A stretch of DNA of 64,000 nt from Mangifera indica (GCF_011075055.1 NC_058156.1:1860001-1924000), one strand, 5' to 3'. Counted from the stretch's first letter, positions 47,617 to 59,633 are shown. Numbers and translations are program-made. Notes: generated from the sequence alone by a model not told the origin.

Positions 47617-47756
47617 CCAACCGCCCCACAAAGCAAATCAAACCGCCCTAAAAAGCAAATTAGAAAATTTGGGAAGGATGTGCCGGCCCGTCTTCGACAT
47701 AATCCACCGTGCCTAAAGATTCGTTTATGATTAGACCCGTCTATTAATAGACTTAG

Positions 47757-47958
47757 CGAGCTAGGCCAGAGCATTTTAAGGCCTGTGGTACGTTCTAAGG
47801 TTCCTAGGTCATGTCTTTGTAGGTTCTTTGCCACGCCTAAGCCCTAGTGACAGGGGAGAGCTAGGCCAGAGCATTTAAGGCCTGTGGTACGTTCTGAGGT
47901 TGCTAGGTCATGTCTTTGTAGGTTCTCTGCCATGCCTAAGCCCTAGTGACAGGGGAGA
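47757..47958. repeat. Tandem duplication, two 100-bp units
   Basis: The segment starting 'gagctaggccagagcat' at 47757 repeats at 47857 with few differences, ending in 'ctagtgacagggga' each time. The paralogous block near 27520 has one copy. Confidence 0.85.
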
Positions 47959-48154
47959 CAACTAAATTTCAAACAGATTTATCAAACTCTATGATTGAGA
48001 AGTGAAACGCAGAGCACGATACTTGAATTCAAGTTCACGATGATGAAAACTTCATGGCAACTTTTTATTTTACTTTACTTTATAACATTTAGACTTAAAA
48101 ATTAAAAATGTAAATTTTTTTTTTCAAACAACCACAAACCATTTAATAACTTAG

Positions 48155-48600
48155 AGTATGTTTGGTTTGAATAATTTTTTATTATTAAAAATAAAATATT
48201 ATCATAAATATATAGAATTTAAAAAATTATTACGTATAAATTATTACTATATTAAATAATTATTTTATTTGATTTGAGATAATAAAAAAATAATAAGATA
48301 TTATTTTACTTAGAGTATTATAAAATATTTTTTATGGTACTTGCTATATCAATTGAAGATGAAAGTATTTTCATTTAAAAAAAATAAATAAGGATATAAT
48401 TGTAATGAAACCAAAATTGTATTGATAATTTTTTAATATCTACGGTAGAAGTAGTAATTAGATTATACCTTATATTTTTTATCATATTATTATTGATAAT
48501 AAAATATTATTGAAATTTTTTATTATTTATAAACCAAATAAAATAAAATAATTAATAAAAGATAAATTATCAGTATAATTTTTATATACTCCCGGCCAAA
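48155..48600. mobile_element. AT-rich MITE-like element
   Basis: Begins 'gagtatgtttggtttgaata' and ends near 'atactcccggcc', with mirrored 'ttattattaaaaataaaata' and 'ttattgataataaaatatta' words. Same family as 47149-47616. Confidence 0.45.
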
Positions 48601-48881
48601 AGCCCCTTTAAAAATATTTTTTATAAATTATATTTTAAATTTCTTGACACAATTATTCAAATATTATAATTAGAACCATTAGACAGTTTTTTTTAATAAA
48701 ATGTTGTATTACTTTTAAAACTGATTAAAATTTATATTTCATGTAAAATAACAATAAGAATTTTTCCTTTTTGTATGGCAACCTCAAAAATTAAGTCTAC
48801 TAAGATATGAAATACATAATAGTTGAAACATAAAATTATTACAAGTTTAGAATTCAATATGTAAGAAAATATGAATAAGAC

Positions 48882-49028
48882 CCTCAAAAGATAGATTGAG
48901 TGACAAACTTTTCACTTATCTGATTCAGTGATTGTGGAATTGATCATTGGACCTAGGGTTTGTCTTATTTAATATGATTGATTAGATCCCAAAAAAGATA
49001 TCTGACTTAAGTGGTGTTCTTCGTTTAA
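48882..49028 (+). mobile_element. Degenerate tRNA-derived SINE
   Basis: Has the A-box-like tagattgagtgacaaac and the 3' end gtgttcttcgttt plus an A-run, like the SINE at 16183-16400, but lacks a B box. The paralogous sequence at about 28425-28440 ('gaataagattatagtaattt') has no insertion, which confirms that this piece was added. Confidence 0.5.
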
Positions 49029-49029
49029 A

Positions 49030-49725
49030 AAAAAGAAGATTAAGATATACTAATTTATCTAAATAACTAAACTTTTTAAGGCAATAGTGATAAAAACTTG
49101 TCACACACTAATCAATTTAACTAGATTAAAAAAAAAAAGGATATTAAAAAATTGTGTAAAGATAGTCTTTTTAGTGCAATTGGTGTTTTAACACACGGTA
49201 GACAAGACTGATTCACTAATTAGTTGCATTGTTTACTATCTATACATATGATCATCCTCGTTATTTCTGGATGTTTTTATCATATTAATTATAATTTAAT
49301 TTAATAAAATCGATTAATTGATTAGTTTAACGAAAGTTTATGAATAAAAAATACTCTGACACACTTTACAAGATGGGATTTGGTGTATGACATCATTCTG
49401 ACCGTTGGGCATATCATATATTAGTTTAATTCACTTATAAAACTTATACTTTTTGATAATTTTACTTATTAAAAGTTATCAAACAGTAAAGTTTAAGGAA
49501 ATGAATATTGGTCACCGTGATTAGACAAATTTTAGGATATCCACTTGTTTTACCTTAAACTAAGTTAATACAGTATTTTATAACCAATATGATGGTCCTA
49601 TAGATAGTGTAGGGATTATTTTGTCCATTTAAATTTAATTTCAAGTATTATAGAAGAGACATGATCAGTTACTTGAACGGTGGCGAAATTATTTCTCCAC
49701 AAACACCTACTGTGTCTGTGGCTAA
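49030..49725. other. Duplicated-block sequence downstream of copy 2
   Basis: Parallels 28440-28670, 29465-29763 and 43267-43446. The pieces at 29763 and 43267 are contiguous here ('gttaatacagtattttataacc' near 49563), so this is the empty site for the composite retrotransposon. No gene is present. Confidence 0.65.
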
Positions 49726-50813
49726 TTAAAAGGAAAAAGTAGCTGAGGTTTTGAACATGTCCAAGCAGCACTCAGTTTGGAGTCCCCTCTTCCAGAATTT
49801 CTCATAGTATTCACCATATGTAAACTCTCTATATACAGGTGGATCGCCATTGCTAATCAACTCCCTGGCTGGAAATATCAGTGCATCCGGTGATGGACAA
49901 TAAAAGGTGGGAATGGATATGCGCTCCTTGTCACAGTTCACCACAGCTCGATGAATCACACTCTTGTACCGATCATTGCTGAGTACCTAAAAACACAAAT
50001 CAACCCACCAAGAAATTAGTGTTGTGACACCCTTAGACAAAGAAGATTGGTTTTTATGCGTATCAAGTATTGCTTAGGAACATTAACATAAGACTAGTTA
50101 AATGTTTTGTCAGTTCTTAAAGTTATTAAAAAAACAAAATTACCACAGATTGTGAGTCAACATGTAATATATGTAATTCACCTGCATTTGATCACCAATG
50201 TTGATGATAAAAGTGGTGGGAATAGGATTTACAGCAACCCATTTGCCATTTCTGAGAACCTGAAGACCAGGCACATCATCTTGAAGAAGAATGGTTATTA
50301 AATTAGGATCAGGGGATATTGAAATTTTTACCACTTTTTTATTCCGTGTATACAAAATTGCCACCTATCCTAAAGCTTTCACAAATATACCACAACAGTA
50401 ATCACCTTCCCCAAAATACCCCTCTTCAATCTTTTATGCACAAATTCTCTCTCCTCTTCTCTGCAATTTTTTTCTCTCTTATTCTAAAGTGATAAAAGAA
50501 TCAATCACTCTCTCTTCTGGAAAAAAATATTGAATTCTTCAGATTTCAAAAACAAAAGCAGGAAATAAAAAATTCTTCAGATTAAGAATTCTTCAAAATA
50601 AGGATTTAAAAAAAAAAGAGCAACTCACAAAAAAACTCAACTGGAAAAAAATGACCATCGAAGAATATCACATTCAGTAGGATTTAACTGGAAAAAAAAA
50701 TTAACATTTAAGAATTAAAATTTAAAAAAAAAATTTACGTTTAACCTAAAAAACATAAAAAAAGCTTGGCGTAAAATCTGGGAATTGTTAACGCCAACCT
50801 GGCCTGTACATAG

Positions 50814-50836
50814 AAGGGTTGGCAACGCCAACCCTT
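50814..50836. repeat. Small palindrome, GGTTGGC module
   Basis: Arms aagggttggc and gccaaccctt around a 3-base centre. It is the outermost left member of the series inside the foldback element. Confidence 0.7.
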
Positions 50837-51108
50837 ATATGTATATAATGTATTTATATTAATATATATTATTATATTATTATATTAATTTTATATATTA
50901 TAATTATATTATATTATTATTATATAATATATATTATATTATATAATATTATAATAATATATATTATATTTTAATATTATTATAATATTATATTATATAT
51001 TATAATAATATAAATAATATATTATTTTATAATTATATTAAAATATATTATATTATTAATAATTATATAATAAAAAATATATATATATAATAATATATAT
51101 ATATATAT

Positions 51109-51179
51109 AAAGCCAAGGTTGGCGGAAACGCCAACCCTTGGCGACGCCAAGGGTTGGCGTTTCCGCCAACCTTGGCTTT
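51109..51179. repeat. Perfect 71-bp palindrome in foldback element
   Basis: Two 35-bp arms match exactly around a single A. Each arm itself contains ggttggcg and cgccaacc, so smaller hairpins are nested inside. It is surrounded by (AT)n-type DNA. Confidence 0.92.
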
Positions 51180-51631
51180 GTATATATATATATTATATAT
51201 TATAAATATATATTATTTAATTATATAATTATAATAATATTATATATTATATTTAATATATTATAATATATAATTATATTATATTTTATATAATATATTT
51301 TATTATATTTTATATAATATATTTTATTATATATTTGCAATTTAAAATATTATATATTTTTTTATTATATATTATAATATATTATATATAATATAATTAT
51401 AATTATATAATATATTACATAATATTATTATGTAATATACATATAATATTATTATTTACATTATTAATATAATATATACATTATATTAATATAAAATATT
51501 ATATATAATATATTATATATATTTTATTCTCTGCAATATTTTCTTGCAGAGAGTCCTGATGCTTCTGTCATAAATCTCTGGAAGGATTAAAGGTGGGCCT
51601 ACCATTCAAAAAAATCAAAGAGTGAGAGAAA

Positions 51632-51659
51632 GAAAAGTTGGCGTTAATGCCAACTTTTC
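51632..51659. repeat. Palindrome with AAAGTTGGC arms
   Basis: Arms gaaaagttggc and gccaacttttc around gttaat. It is a shorter relative of the GGTTGGCG palindromes. Confidence 0.7.
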
Positions 51660-51730
51660 CTTTTTTTTTTTTTATTTCCCCAGCTCCCTTGTCCCACCAT
51701 TTGCCCCCAGCTCTTTTTTTTTTTATTTTG

Positions 51731-51799
51731 ACCAAGGGTTGGCGACATCGCCAACCCTTGGCGACGCCAAGGGTTGGCGATGCCGCCAACCTTTGGTTT
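51731..51799. repeat. Near-perfect 69-bp palindrome
   Basis: Arms accaagggttggcgacatcg... and its inverse around a central A, with a few mismatches near the outer ends. The core cccttggcgacgccaaggg is identical to that of the other two long palindromes. Confidence 0.88.
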
Positions 51800-52210
51800 A
51801 TATATTATATATATAATAATATATTAATACATATTATATATTATAATATATAATATAATATTATAATATATTAATATTAGATTATAATATTATAATATAT
51901 TTAAATTCAGGGATTGATGTAAAATCCAACAGCTTTCACCTTTTTAATTTGTTAAATTAATTTGAAATTTGATACAAATATAAATTTATATTATATTATA
52001 TATAAAATATTATAATATTATAATATATAATATTATTGTAATATATTAATATAATATTATATATATTATATTAATATATATAATATTATATATTATAATA
52101 TATAATTATTAATACTAGAATATCTTTAATATTATAATAATATAAATAATATATAATTATAATATTCTAATTAAAATATAATATAATATATCATATATTA
52201 ATATATAATA

Positions 52211-52259
<49 letters not shown>

Positions 52260-52447
52260 ATAATTATATATATATATATATAAATCATGCTTTGCTTTAT
52301 AAAGGGTGGGCCCACTCTACATTAATGCTACAGGCCAATTTCCCTTATCGTCAACCCAGATTGCTTTTACATATATTTTATAAAATATAAAATAATATTA
52401 TAATATAATATTTATAATTATATAAATTTTATTATATATAATATATA

Positions 52448-52516
52448 TTACCAGGGGTTGGCGGCATCGCCAACCCTTGGCGACGCCAAGGGTTGGCGAT
52501 GCCGCCAACCCCTGTA
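52448..52516. repeat. Near-perfect 69-bp palindrome, third member
   Basis: Outer arm ggggttggcggcatcgcc paired with ggcgatgccgccaacccc, and the same central core as the other members. One base is unpaired near the outer end. Confidence 0.9.
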
Positions 52517-54066
52517 ATAATTATATATATTATATATAATATATTTTATATTATATATGTAATATTATATTATAAAATATTATAATTTAATTATATAAAT
52601 TATAATATATTATAATATTATAGTATATAATATATTTTATTAATATAATAATATTATTTAATATTATATACATATATTAAGGGTTGGCGTTACACAGTAA
52701 CTTTCACGTCAACCTTTTTTTTTTTTTAAGTTAAATGTCCAGTTTTTTTTGTTTCACTTAAATGCTTAAATAGCAATTTTTTTTATTTTTCCAGTTAAAT
52801 ACTGTTACATGATCATTTCTTCGATGGTCATTTTTTATCTTGTAGGTTGCTCTTTTTTTTTCCCTTTTTTTTTTTTTAAATCCTTACTTTAAAGAATTCT
52901 TAATTTGAAGAATTTGGTTGTTTCCTTCCTGTTTTTGTTTTTTGAAGATGAGGGAGAAGAGAGAGTGATTTCTTTATAACTTTGGAAGAAGAGGAAGAAG
53001 AGAAAAAAAAGTTGCAGAGAAGAGGAGAGAGAATTTATGCATGAAAGATTGAAGAGGGGTATTTTGGGGAAGGTGAGTACTGTTGTGGTATATTTGTGAA
53101 AGCTTTAGGATAGGTGGCAATTTTGTATACACGGAATAAAAAAGTGGTAAAAATTTCAATTTCCCTAGGATCAGTATGTCCAGGAAGTCCATAAGTTAGC
53201 TCTGGTTGTGGGCAGGGAGGATAATAGTTCAAAGCCATGTGTTGGCCATGTTTGCTTAATGTTTTCTCTATATAATCTTTCTGAAGCCCTAAGCTCTCTG
53301 ATATGGCCTCAAGGAGTCTTAACACTAGCCCCCTCACATTTGTACAATACTCAGCCACATCTTCCCTGTCAACAAACAAATTTATACTTAGAATCAACTT
53401 AATTCGTTCAACTATATAAACAAAGTAGTATATATGATATACAGAACCTGAAGGATGGAGGATTTGTAGGCCACTCATGGATGTAATCTTGAAGAGGGTA
53501 ACAATGGAGTCTCAAGAAATCTCTCCAGTTGGCTACTTCTTCTGTCCTGACATTAAAACTAGTTGAAAGTCTAGTGGGTTTAGAAGGGTCATCAGAGTAA
53601 CTCTTCAACCTCTCACTCTCTGGCAATTTGAAAAAAGCTCTTGCAATGTTCAACATGTTATTAATCATTGCCTCTGGAACTCCATGGTTCTTCACCTGGT
53701 GGAACCAGTAAAAGGGTATACATATACATAGATTAAGATGTATATATAGCAAAGATTATAGTAAATAATTAAGCATATACATATATATACCTGGAAGAAG
53801 CCATGGTGCTGGCATGCTAGAGCAATCTGTTGGATGATTTCAGAGTGGCGGGGACCGTGAAGACCTTCAAGGTCAATAAGAGGAATAGAAGAAGCATCAG
53901 AAACTTCCACTTGGGTGAGATTTGGACGGTCATTGATGGGTCTGATGTAATTAGAGGGAACATTTTGAACAGTGGAGGCTAAGTCGGATAGTAGCGTCTT
54001 GGAAGAAGTGGTAGCTGCAGCCATTGATAAATATATTGGATGTGTTGGGTTTGATATGCAGTCACC

Positions 54067-54074
54067 TATTTATA
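54067..54074 (-). promoter_or_regulatory. TATA box of oxygenase copy 2
   Basis: TATAAATA on the minus strand, 43 bp upstream of the start codon, as in copy 1. The core promoter survives although the gene is split. Confidence 0.6.
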
Positions 54075-54148
54075 GGCATCAGGAAACAATATTGCAGAGT
54101 GAAAGAGGAGGGGGAATAAGGAAGAAGGAGGAGTTGGATTATTTTTAA

Positions 54149-55155
54149 GGCCAAGGACTATTTCCAAATTAAGGTCTAATGTAGATAAATACAAATTTAT
54201 AGTTTTTTAAAAACCCAAAACCTCAACCATAAACCAAAATATGCGCAAATTTATAATTAAAATTAAGAGTAAAATTGTTATTTTTATAATAACATCAAAA
54301 AATATATAAGTCATTATATTCCTCATAAGTTTTAAAAATTAATAACCTCATCTCTATCTAAAGTTTTCTAATTTTTGAAAAGTCACATTTCCCACCACCC
54401 GAGCCTAGGTTTTCCCTTTTTTTCCCATTTTAGTGACCCCAAACTTTTGAAAACTTCAGTGTGAACCCTCCCTCTTCAACTTCAGATTACTCAAAAATTC
54501 GATGACCTCTCCCTCCATCTCCAACGTCATCCTTTGTTTAAGACTGAACCGACATAAGTCTTGCCTTCTCTCTTGTGCTCGAGCTATCCTCTGACGATGA
54601 TGAATCACAATTTCTCCTCTCTTGGGTTTGTCGCATGATTTCTCTCGTTGGTGACCGACTTCGAGCACGACAAGATGGGATGTTGGAAACGCAAACAACA
54701 GAGGGAAGTGTTGTTGCCGACGAGGAGAATTGAAGAGGATAACTTAGACATCGTGTTGGAATCATTGGAGAGGAAATCGTCAGACAAAGAGAGAGATTGT
54801 CGGATTTTCGAGTAATCTAAAGTTGAAAGGGGTGGGTTTAAACTGAAGTTTTCAAAAGTTTGGGCACTAACTAAAATTGAAAAAAGTTAAAACCCTAAGT
54901 TTGGGAGAGGGGAAATATAACTTTTCAAAGTTAAAAAATTTAAATAAGAGTAAAATTATTAGGCTTAAAACCTAAGAGAAAAATATAATGAATTATATAT
55001 TTTTTAATGTTATTATTAAAATGATGATTTTACTTTTAATCCTAAATATAAATTTAAACGGATATTAATTTATAGATAAAACTTTAAATTTTTGAAACCT
55101 ATAAATATATATTTCCCTTGGTATTAAACCTTGAGTAATGAATAGTCCTTTGGCC
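54149..55155. mobile_element. Mutator-like MITE (copy I), in promoter of copy 2
   Basis: The left end GGCCAAGGACTATTTCC and right end gaatagtcctttggcc are inverted repeats. Flanks are T/A runs (tatttttaa and ttttttata), so the duplication is only approximate. It separates 'gaggagttgg' from 'tataatttaggtgtgg', which are adjacent (with the W-box-like TTGACC) in copy 1. It starts about 125 bp upstream of the start codon. Length is 1007 bp. Confidence 0.75.
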
Positions 55156-55164
55156 TTTTTTATA

Positions 55165-55528
55165 ATTTAGGTGTGGAAGGGCATGGGCAAGGCATGGTCT
55201 GGAGTCAGAAATTGAATTATTGATTTTAATAACAATAAATTGAGCATTGTCATCGACTCATCGTCATCAATGCACCGTCTGCAGGAAATTATGGGAAGCA
55301 CGTTTAGCTGTAAGGTCACGGAATCATGTTGCAGTGTGGTTCCATTATATGGGTCGAATTTGGTTATAAAATCAATTGAAAGAACCGTGTGGGACAGAAC
55401 TTTGAGTAGGAACATAGTGTTACGTAGACAACAATATTACGTTAGCAACTACAACGTCATCTATTGGGTCCCAGGATGACGGACATTGCTGATGTATACC
55501 ATTTCAGTTTTACGTACTCAGTCCAGCA
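55165..55528. other. Upstream flank of copy 2
   Basis: Aligns with 45050-45100 and 45907-46230 of copy 1 and with 61165-61660 of copy 3, and holds the empty site for MITE copy H. No gene is present. Confidence 0.55.
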
Positions 55529-55537
55529 TTTTAATAA

Positions 55538-56297
55538 GGCTAAAAGACTATTTCCCGCTCAAGGTACGCAAAATCTCAAACTCTTATTTTCTAATTTTTA
55601 AAAATTTAAATATTTATCTATAACTAAATTTTCATTAAAAATTAAAGTTTTACCATATTTCTCTCTCTTATAATTAAAAATATTTTTTTTTTTCAACCCA
55701 AAGTTTAAAAAATGACAAAAACCCTATAGAGTTTGTTCCTCTTTCTCTGTTGTCGATATCTCTTCCTCCGCTGTCGATTTCTCTTTTCTCGATGATCAGC
55801 TATCCTCCCTTCCTCCCTTCCCCCCTTATCTCTCCTCCAATCTCTTTTTGTTATCTCTTCGGTCATCTTCGATTGGAGATGAAGACGACCAGACAAAGAC
55901 TGTTCATATTCCTCTAAGAGATGAAGATTTCATCTTTGTCTTAGGTCGAAGACAGCTAAAGAGGTAAGGAAGAGAAACCGTAGGAGAGATAAGAGAGGAA
56001 GAGAGGACGACCGACTATTGAGGCGGGAGAAATCGACGTCGGAAGAAGAGGAACAAACCTTAAGGGAGTTTCTGACAATTTTTAAACTTTGGGTTGGGGG
56101 AAAATGTAAATTTTTAAATATAGGAGAGAAAAATATGATAAAATTTTTATTATTTAATAAATAACGGTTTTACTCTTAACTTTAACTAAAATTTAAAAAA
56201 AAAAAAAAGGTTTTAGATGGATATTTGAGTTTTTAAAAGTTAGAGGATGAGAGTTTAGAATTTCACTATATCTTAAGTGAGAAATAATCCTTTGGCC
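55538..56297. mobile_element. Mutator-like MITE (copy J), perfect 9-bp duplication
   Basis: The left end GGCTAAAAGACTATTTCCC and right end gagaaataatcctttggcc are inverted repeats. TTTTAATAA flanks both sides (55529-55537 and 56298-56306). The empty site is in copy 1 ('gtgttttaataagtgctgg' near 46238). Length is 760 bp. The 9-bp target word is the same as for copy H although the locations differ. Confidence 0.9.
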
Positions 56298-56306
56298 TTT
56301 TAATAA

Positions 56307-56990
56307 TACAATATTATATGATGAGATAATTTTAAATTTAAAATAGATTAATAAACTATTTTTCATCTAAATTTTAGTGAAAATACAAATATATACCCGT
56401 AATAAATGAAAAACTTAAATACTTATATAATTTTTAGTTCGTTATTATAATTTTTTTAATTTAAAAAATTAATAATTCTTTTTATAATTAAATTTTAAAA
56501 AATCACTTTTCCTTTAAATATGCCCAACCAGATATCTGGCAACTTCTAGCATGTCAAAGTTATGGGCCAAACAATCGATTTCCCAAAACTTCCCATAACT
56601 TCATGTTTGTTGTTAAGACGTTGGCATGTCAAAGTCGTGGGGCAAACTAGTGGGACCCTCTCATGTGCAAAAATTCCGCAAACGACAGACGCTCATTTAT
56701 CAATTTGCATATTCTTGTTTTCGCCACATTGACAAATATAAACTAATTATATAAATTTTTATATATAATATAAAATCATAATATCTAATTAAATTATTTT
56801 AAAATAAAAAATAAATAATTATATCACTTAATGATAAATTATTACCTCAAATTATATATAAAAATTTGTATAATTTATTTATATATAGTTTTATTTTATC
56901 TAAGTTATTTACTATAAAGTTAGTGATGAAAAATATTTTCTCCGATTTCAATCCTAAAAATCATTTTGTGATAGTAACAGAGTCCCTGGG
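56307..56990. other. Distal end of duplicated block 2
   Basis: The words 'catgtcaaagttatgggcc' and 'aaatcattttgtgatagta' align with the copy 1 flank at about 46745 and 46868. No gene is present. Confidence 0.45.
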
Positions 56991-57478
56991 GGGTGTGCGC
57001 AATTTGAGAATATTTTGAAACCAAACTGAAAAAATTATTTAAAATTTTTTTAAATCAAATTAAATTATTTTTAGTTTCATTTCTAATTAAATAATACAGT
57101 TTGATCTAATTTAAAATATAATTTGAACTAATTAAAATTATTTATTTTTAAATATATATATTTTATAATATAATATAAATATATAAAATATATATAAAAA
57201 ATATATATAATATACATATAACAAAATAACAAAATAAATATAAAAAAACAAGTTAACCCGATTATTTATTGAAAATTTATATCAATTATAATTATATATA
57301 TTTAAAAAATATATAATTTATAGTTTAATTCACCTTAAAAATTATTCAAATCATAACTTAAACTAAAAACTATTTTTTAAAAACTTTTAAACCAAAATTA
57401 AATTATTTTATGAGCTAAATTAAATAAAATTATAATTTTTAGATAATTCAGTTTCGTTTTTCGGTTTTAACCGCATCA
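56991..57478. mobile_element. hAT-like MITE at the junction of duplicated blocks
   Basis: Left end ggtgtgcgcaatttgaga and right end 'cggttttaaccgcatcatg' resemble the 'GTGTGCGCGGTTYGGTTTG...' termini of a common plant hAT-type MITE. The interior is AT-rich with 'aaaccaaactgaaaaa / cagtttcgtttttcgg' pairs. It lies exactly between the last recognisable block 2 sequence and the MTP1 fossil. Confidence 0.5.
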
Positions 57479-58195
57479 TGCAACATCAACCATGTAACAA
57501 AGTAGAGCGCCAGTATGGCGTGTGTTGGGTTTTTTTCCTTAGGTGAGCTGGGTGCTGTTTTAACCTTCCAAATCATTTACACTGTTAAATTATGACATCA
57601 ACCATGTACTTGCCTGGTTTGTAGTCCTTAAGCATACATTAAGGATGTTTGGTTGAAGGGGTTAAAAGTTATTTTGTTGATTTATTTTTTATTATATATA
57701 TTATTTTATTTGATTAATAAATAATAAAATATTTTAATAATTTTTTATTATCAATAATAAAATAAAAGATAATCTTGATTTTATTAAAAAAATATTTTTA
57801 TTTATTTTTTAAATAAAAAATTAATTTTATTTTAAATTAATATAATAAATAATATAAAAATATTTTAAAATAATTATATCTAAAAGAATTTAAATAAAAT
57901 AATATATTAGTATTTTTTTATTATTTCTAATCAAACACAATAATTATTTATATCTATATAATTTTATCAAATATAATAATAATTTATATCTGAAAATCTT
58001 TAAATAATCCTATTTTAAAAATAATTTTCTTATTTTTATAATAAAATATTTTTCAAACCAAACACGGAAGTGGTGTTGACTGTTGTCTATCGAGGGATAA
58101 CTTCTCAACTATACCATGAGTTATTGCTTCCCATCGTTCAACCTTTTTCTGTTATGGCTTTGCTCATTAACAAAGTCCTGGCCTATTGCCATTTA
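57479..58195 (+). pseudogene. Fossil of MTP1 last codons and 3'UTR, interrupted by a MITE
   Basis: The sequence 'catcaaccatgtaac...gtagagcgcc' aligns with the end of the MTP1 coding exon ('tatcagccatgtaac...atagagcgtc' at 24482-24514). It is followed in order by 'ggtgagctgggtg', 'acatcaaccatgtacttg', 'gtttgtagtcctta', 'gttgactgttg', 'ttctgttatggctttgct' and 'cctggcctattgcc' of the MTP1 3' region (24576-24790). A MITE (57643-58066) splits it. It marks the left edge of the block that was duplicated to make oxygenase copy 3. It is not a gene. Confidence 0.8.
57643..58066. mobile_element. AT-rich MITE-like element in MTP1 fossil
   Basis: Ends ATGTTTGGTTGAAG and TTCAAACCAAACAC are inverted repeats. 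The MTP1 3' region shows the uninterrupted sequence ('acatttaaggtagtgttgac' near 24673). Same family as 27855, 47149 and 48155. Confidence 0.65.
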
Positions 58196-59633
58196 TACAT
58201 GTGCATGAAGACATGCCAACAATATTATGTGTATACAGTTTTGAGTATATAATTGAGTATATAGATGATGTATTATCATTATGTGATTAGATGTTATTTT
58301 ATCTTTAATCTGTAATATAAAATTATAATGTTGTTCTTTCATTACCTCTTGAATTTATGTTCATGGTGGACATATCTAACAGAAATAAGCTTTTTGCAGC
58401 AAGAATGGCTTCAGGAGCGTCTGGATATTATCACAGTAATGCTTCATAGCATTCTTTTAGTATCTTCATGCAGTGCTCATCATCCCAATTGTTCTGTCTC
58501 CAATGTTTAATACAAAGTATTTAGTAGCTAAAAATAGAATTGAATGAAACACAAACTATAGACTGAAATGAACACCAGGTGTAAGTGTGTATACATTTAT
58601 GTATCTAAAATGGGTACATATAGTATTGCTCTTTTTTTGTCCTCTCCCTCCTCTGTATTAGCCCTTCATATTTGTAGAATAGAAAGAAGAAGTTACATTC
58701 AAATAATAAGATTTGAACTCACTAGAACTCCATGTGCACCGATCAACTTATTTTCATGTTACTTAATGTAGTTCTCAATCTAGGGTTTTTAGAATGGTAG
58801 TTATTGACTATGTTAAGAAGTCTACTAAAAGTATTGTAGATAGACATAGATTAATTAATGATAAATATAGGAAAAATTATCTAAACGTCATTTTATAGAT
58901 GATAACGATTACTTAAATCTATAACCATAATAGAATTTTATAAGTATCATTTCATCATATTGTTATTATTTTGTTTGGGGATTTTAAATTGAAATTTTGA
59001 TATTTCTTTGTGCAGTAATAATTAATCATACTTTATTAGTTGTTTTTAAGTGTAAGTTTAGAGAGAGATATGCGAATAAAATGTTATTATGAAGCCCTAA
59101 GATTCCTCCTTTTTGTGTGGGTACGAAAAATAGTATAATAGCTCCAAGATCAACTATTGCATTGGGTAAATCAAGTGTTCTTTTTGTTGTGTTACATCGC
59201 TAATTAGCCCCAATCTATCTGTACTATAGTCTTTCACATATAGGAGTTCATGCTATTCGAACTCTAATCTTTCATAAAGGAAACTTTTCTCTTTATTACT
59301 TAGGCAATCCTTATGTTTTTTTTTTTATTTGAGTGTATGACTGTCAATATAAATTTTGATATTTATATATTCAAAAACATGTATTTTATAATAGATTTAC
59401 CTTTTAATCATTCAATGATGTTTGAGAAGAGAAATAATAGTCACCACATTCAGACAAATTGCAGGAAATCCACTAATTCAGAAAGAGGTAAGATCTTTAA
59501 TCTTTTATAACTAGTGAAAGTAGTGCTACTTAATTATTCAAAGGTGGGCATTTGTTTATGTACGAGACGTAATCAATAACTGGAATGATGGTGAAATTAT
59601 TTCTCCACAAACACTAGTGTGTCTGTTGGCTAA
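58196..59633. other. Intergenic between MTP1 fossil and oxygenase copy 3
   Basis: Its left part aligns with the 27700 region ('cattacctcttgaattta'), and its right end with the copy 1 and 2 downstream flanks. No gene or RNA is supported. Confidence 0.4.

Larger units (their letters stand above)
50312..53165. mobile_element. Foldback DNA element with long inverted ends and GC-rich palindromes
   Basis: It interrupts oxygenase copy 2. The 8-bp target duplication TAGGATCA is perfect (50304-50311 and 53166-53173), and copy 1 has the uninterrupted site. The ends (GGGGATATTGAAATTTTTAC and the inverse ending CAATTTCCC) continue as imperfect inverted repeats for roughly 450 bp each side. They include gatagg-tggcaattttg, a 'ccatcgaagaa/ttcttcgatgg' pair and 'ttcttaatt' words. 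Between them lies extremely AT-rich DNA (50840-52680) punctuated by GC-rich palindromes built on GGTTGGCG/CGCCAACC. There is no coding capacity. The 8-bp duplication fits hAT or Mutator-type elements, while the long arms favour a foldback Mutator-type. Confidence 0.85.
49726..54024 (-). pseudogene. DLO1-like oxygenase copy 2, split in exon 3 by a foldback element
   Basis: Same four-exon plan as copy 1: 53791-54024, 53448-53695, exon 3 in two pieces (53166-53365 and 50182-50303, plus the duplicated 8 bp) and 49726-49986. Exon lengths other than exon 3 match copy 1 exactly (234, 248, 261), and all splice borders are kept. The insertion at 50312-53165 falls in the codons for His-Thr-Asp-Pro, the iron-binding HxD motif. 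It places stops within a few dozen codons. A transcript would encode a protein ending just after HTDP unless the whole insert were removed. The remaining coding sequence shows no other lesion, which points to a recent loss. It is probably not functional. Confidence 0.88.

Noticed and set aside
50840..52680. Centromeric or telomeric satellite
   Set aside because: The AT-rich DNA and palindromes lie within one bounded insertion with a target duplication in a gene, not in a long tandem array.
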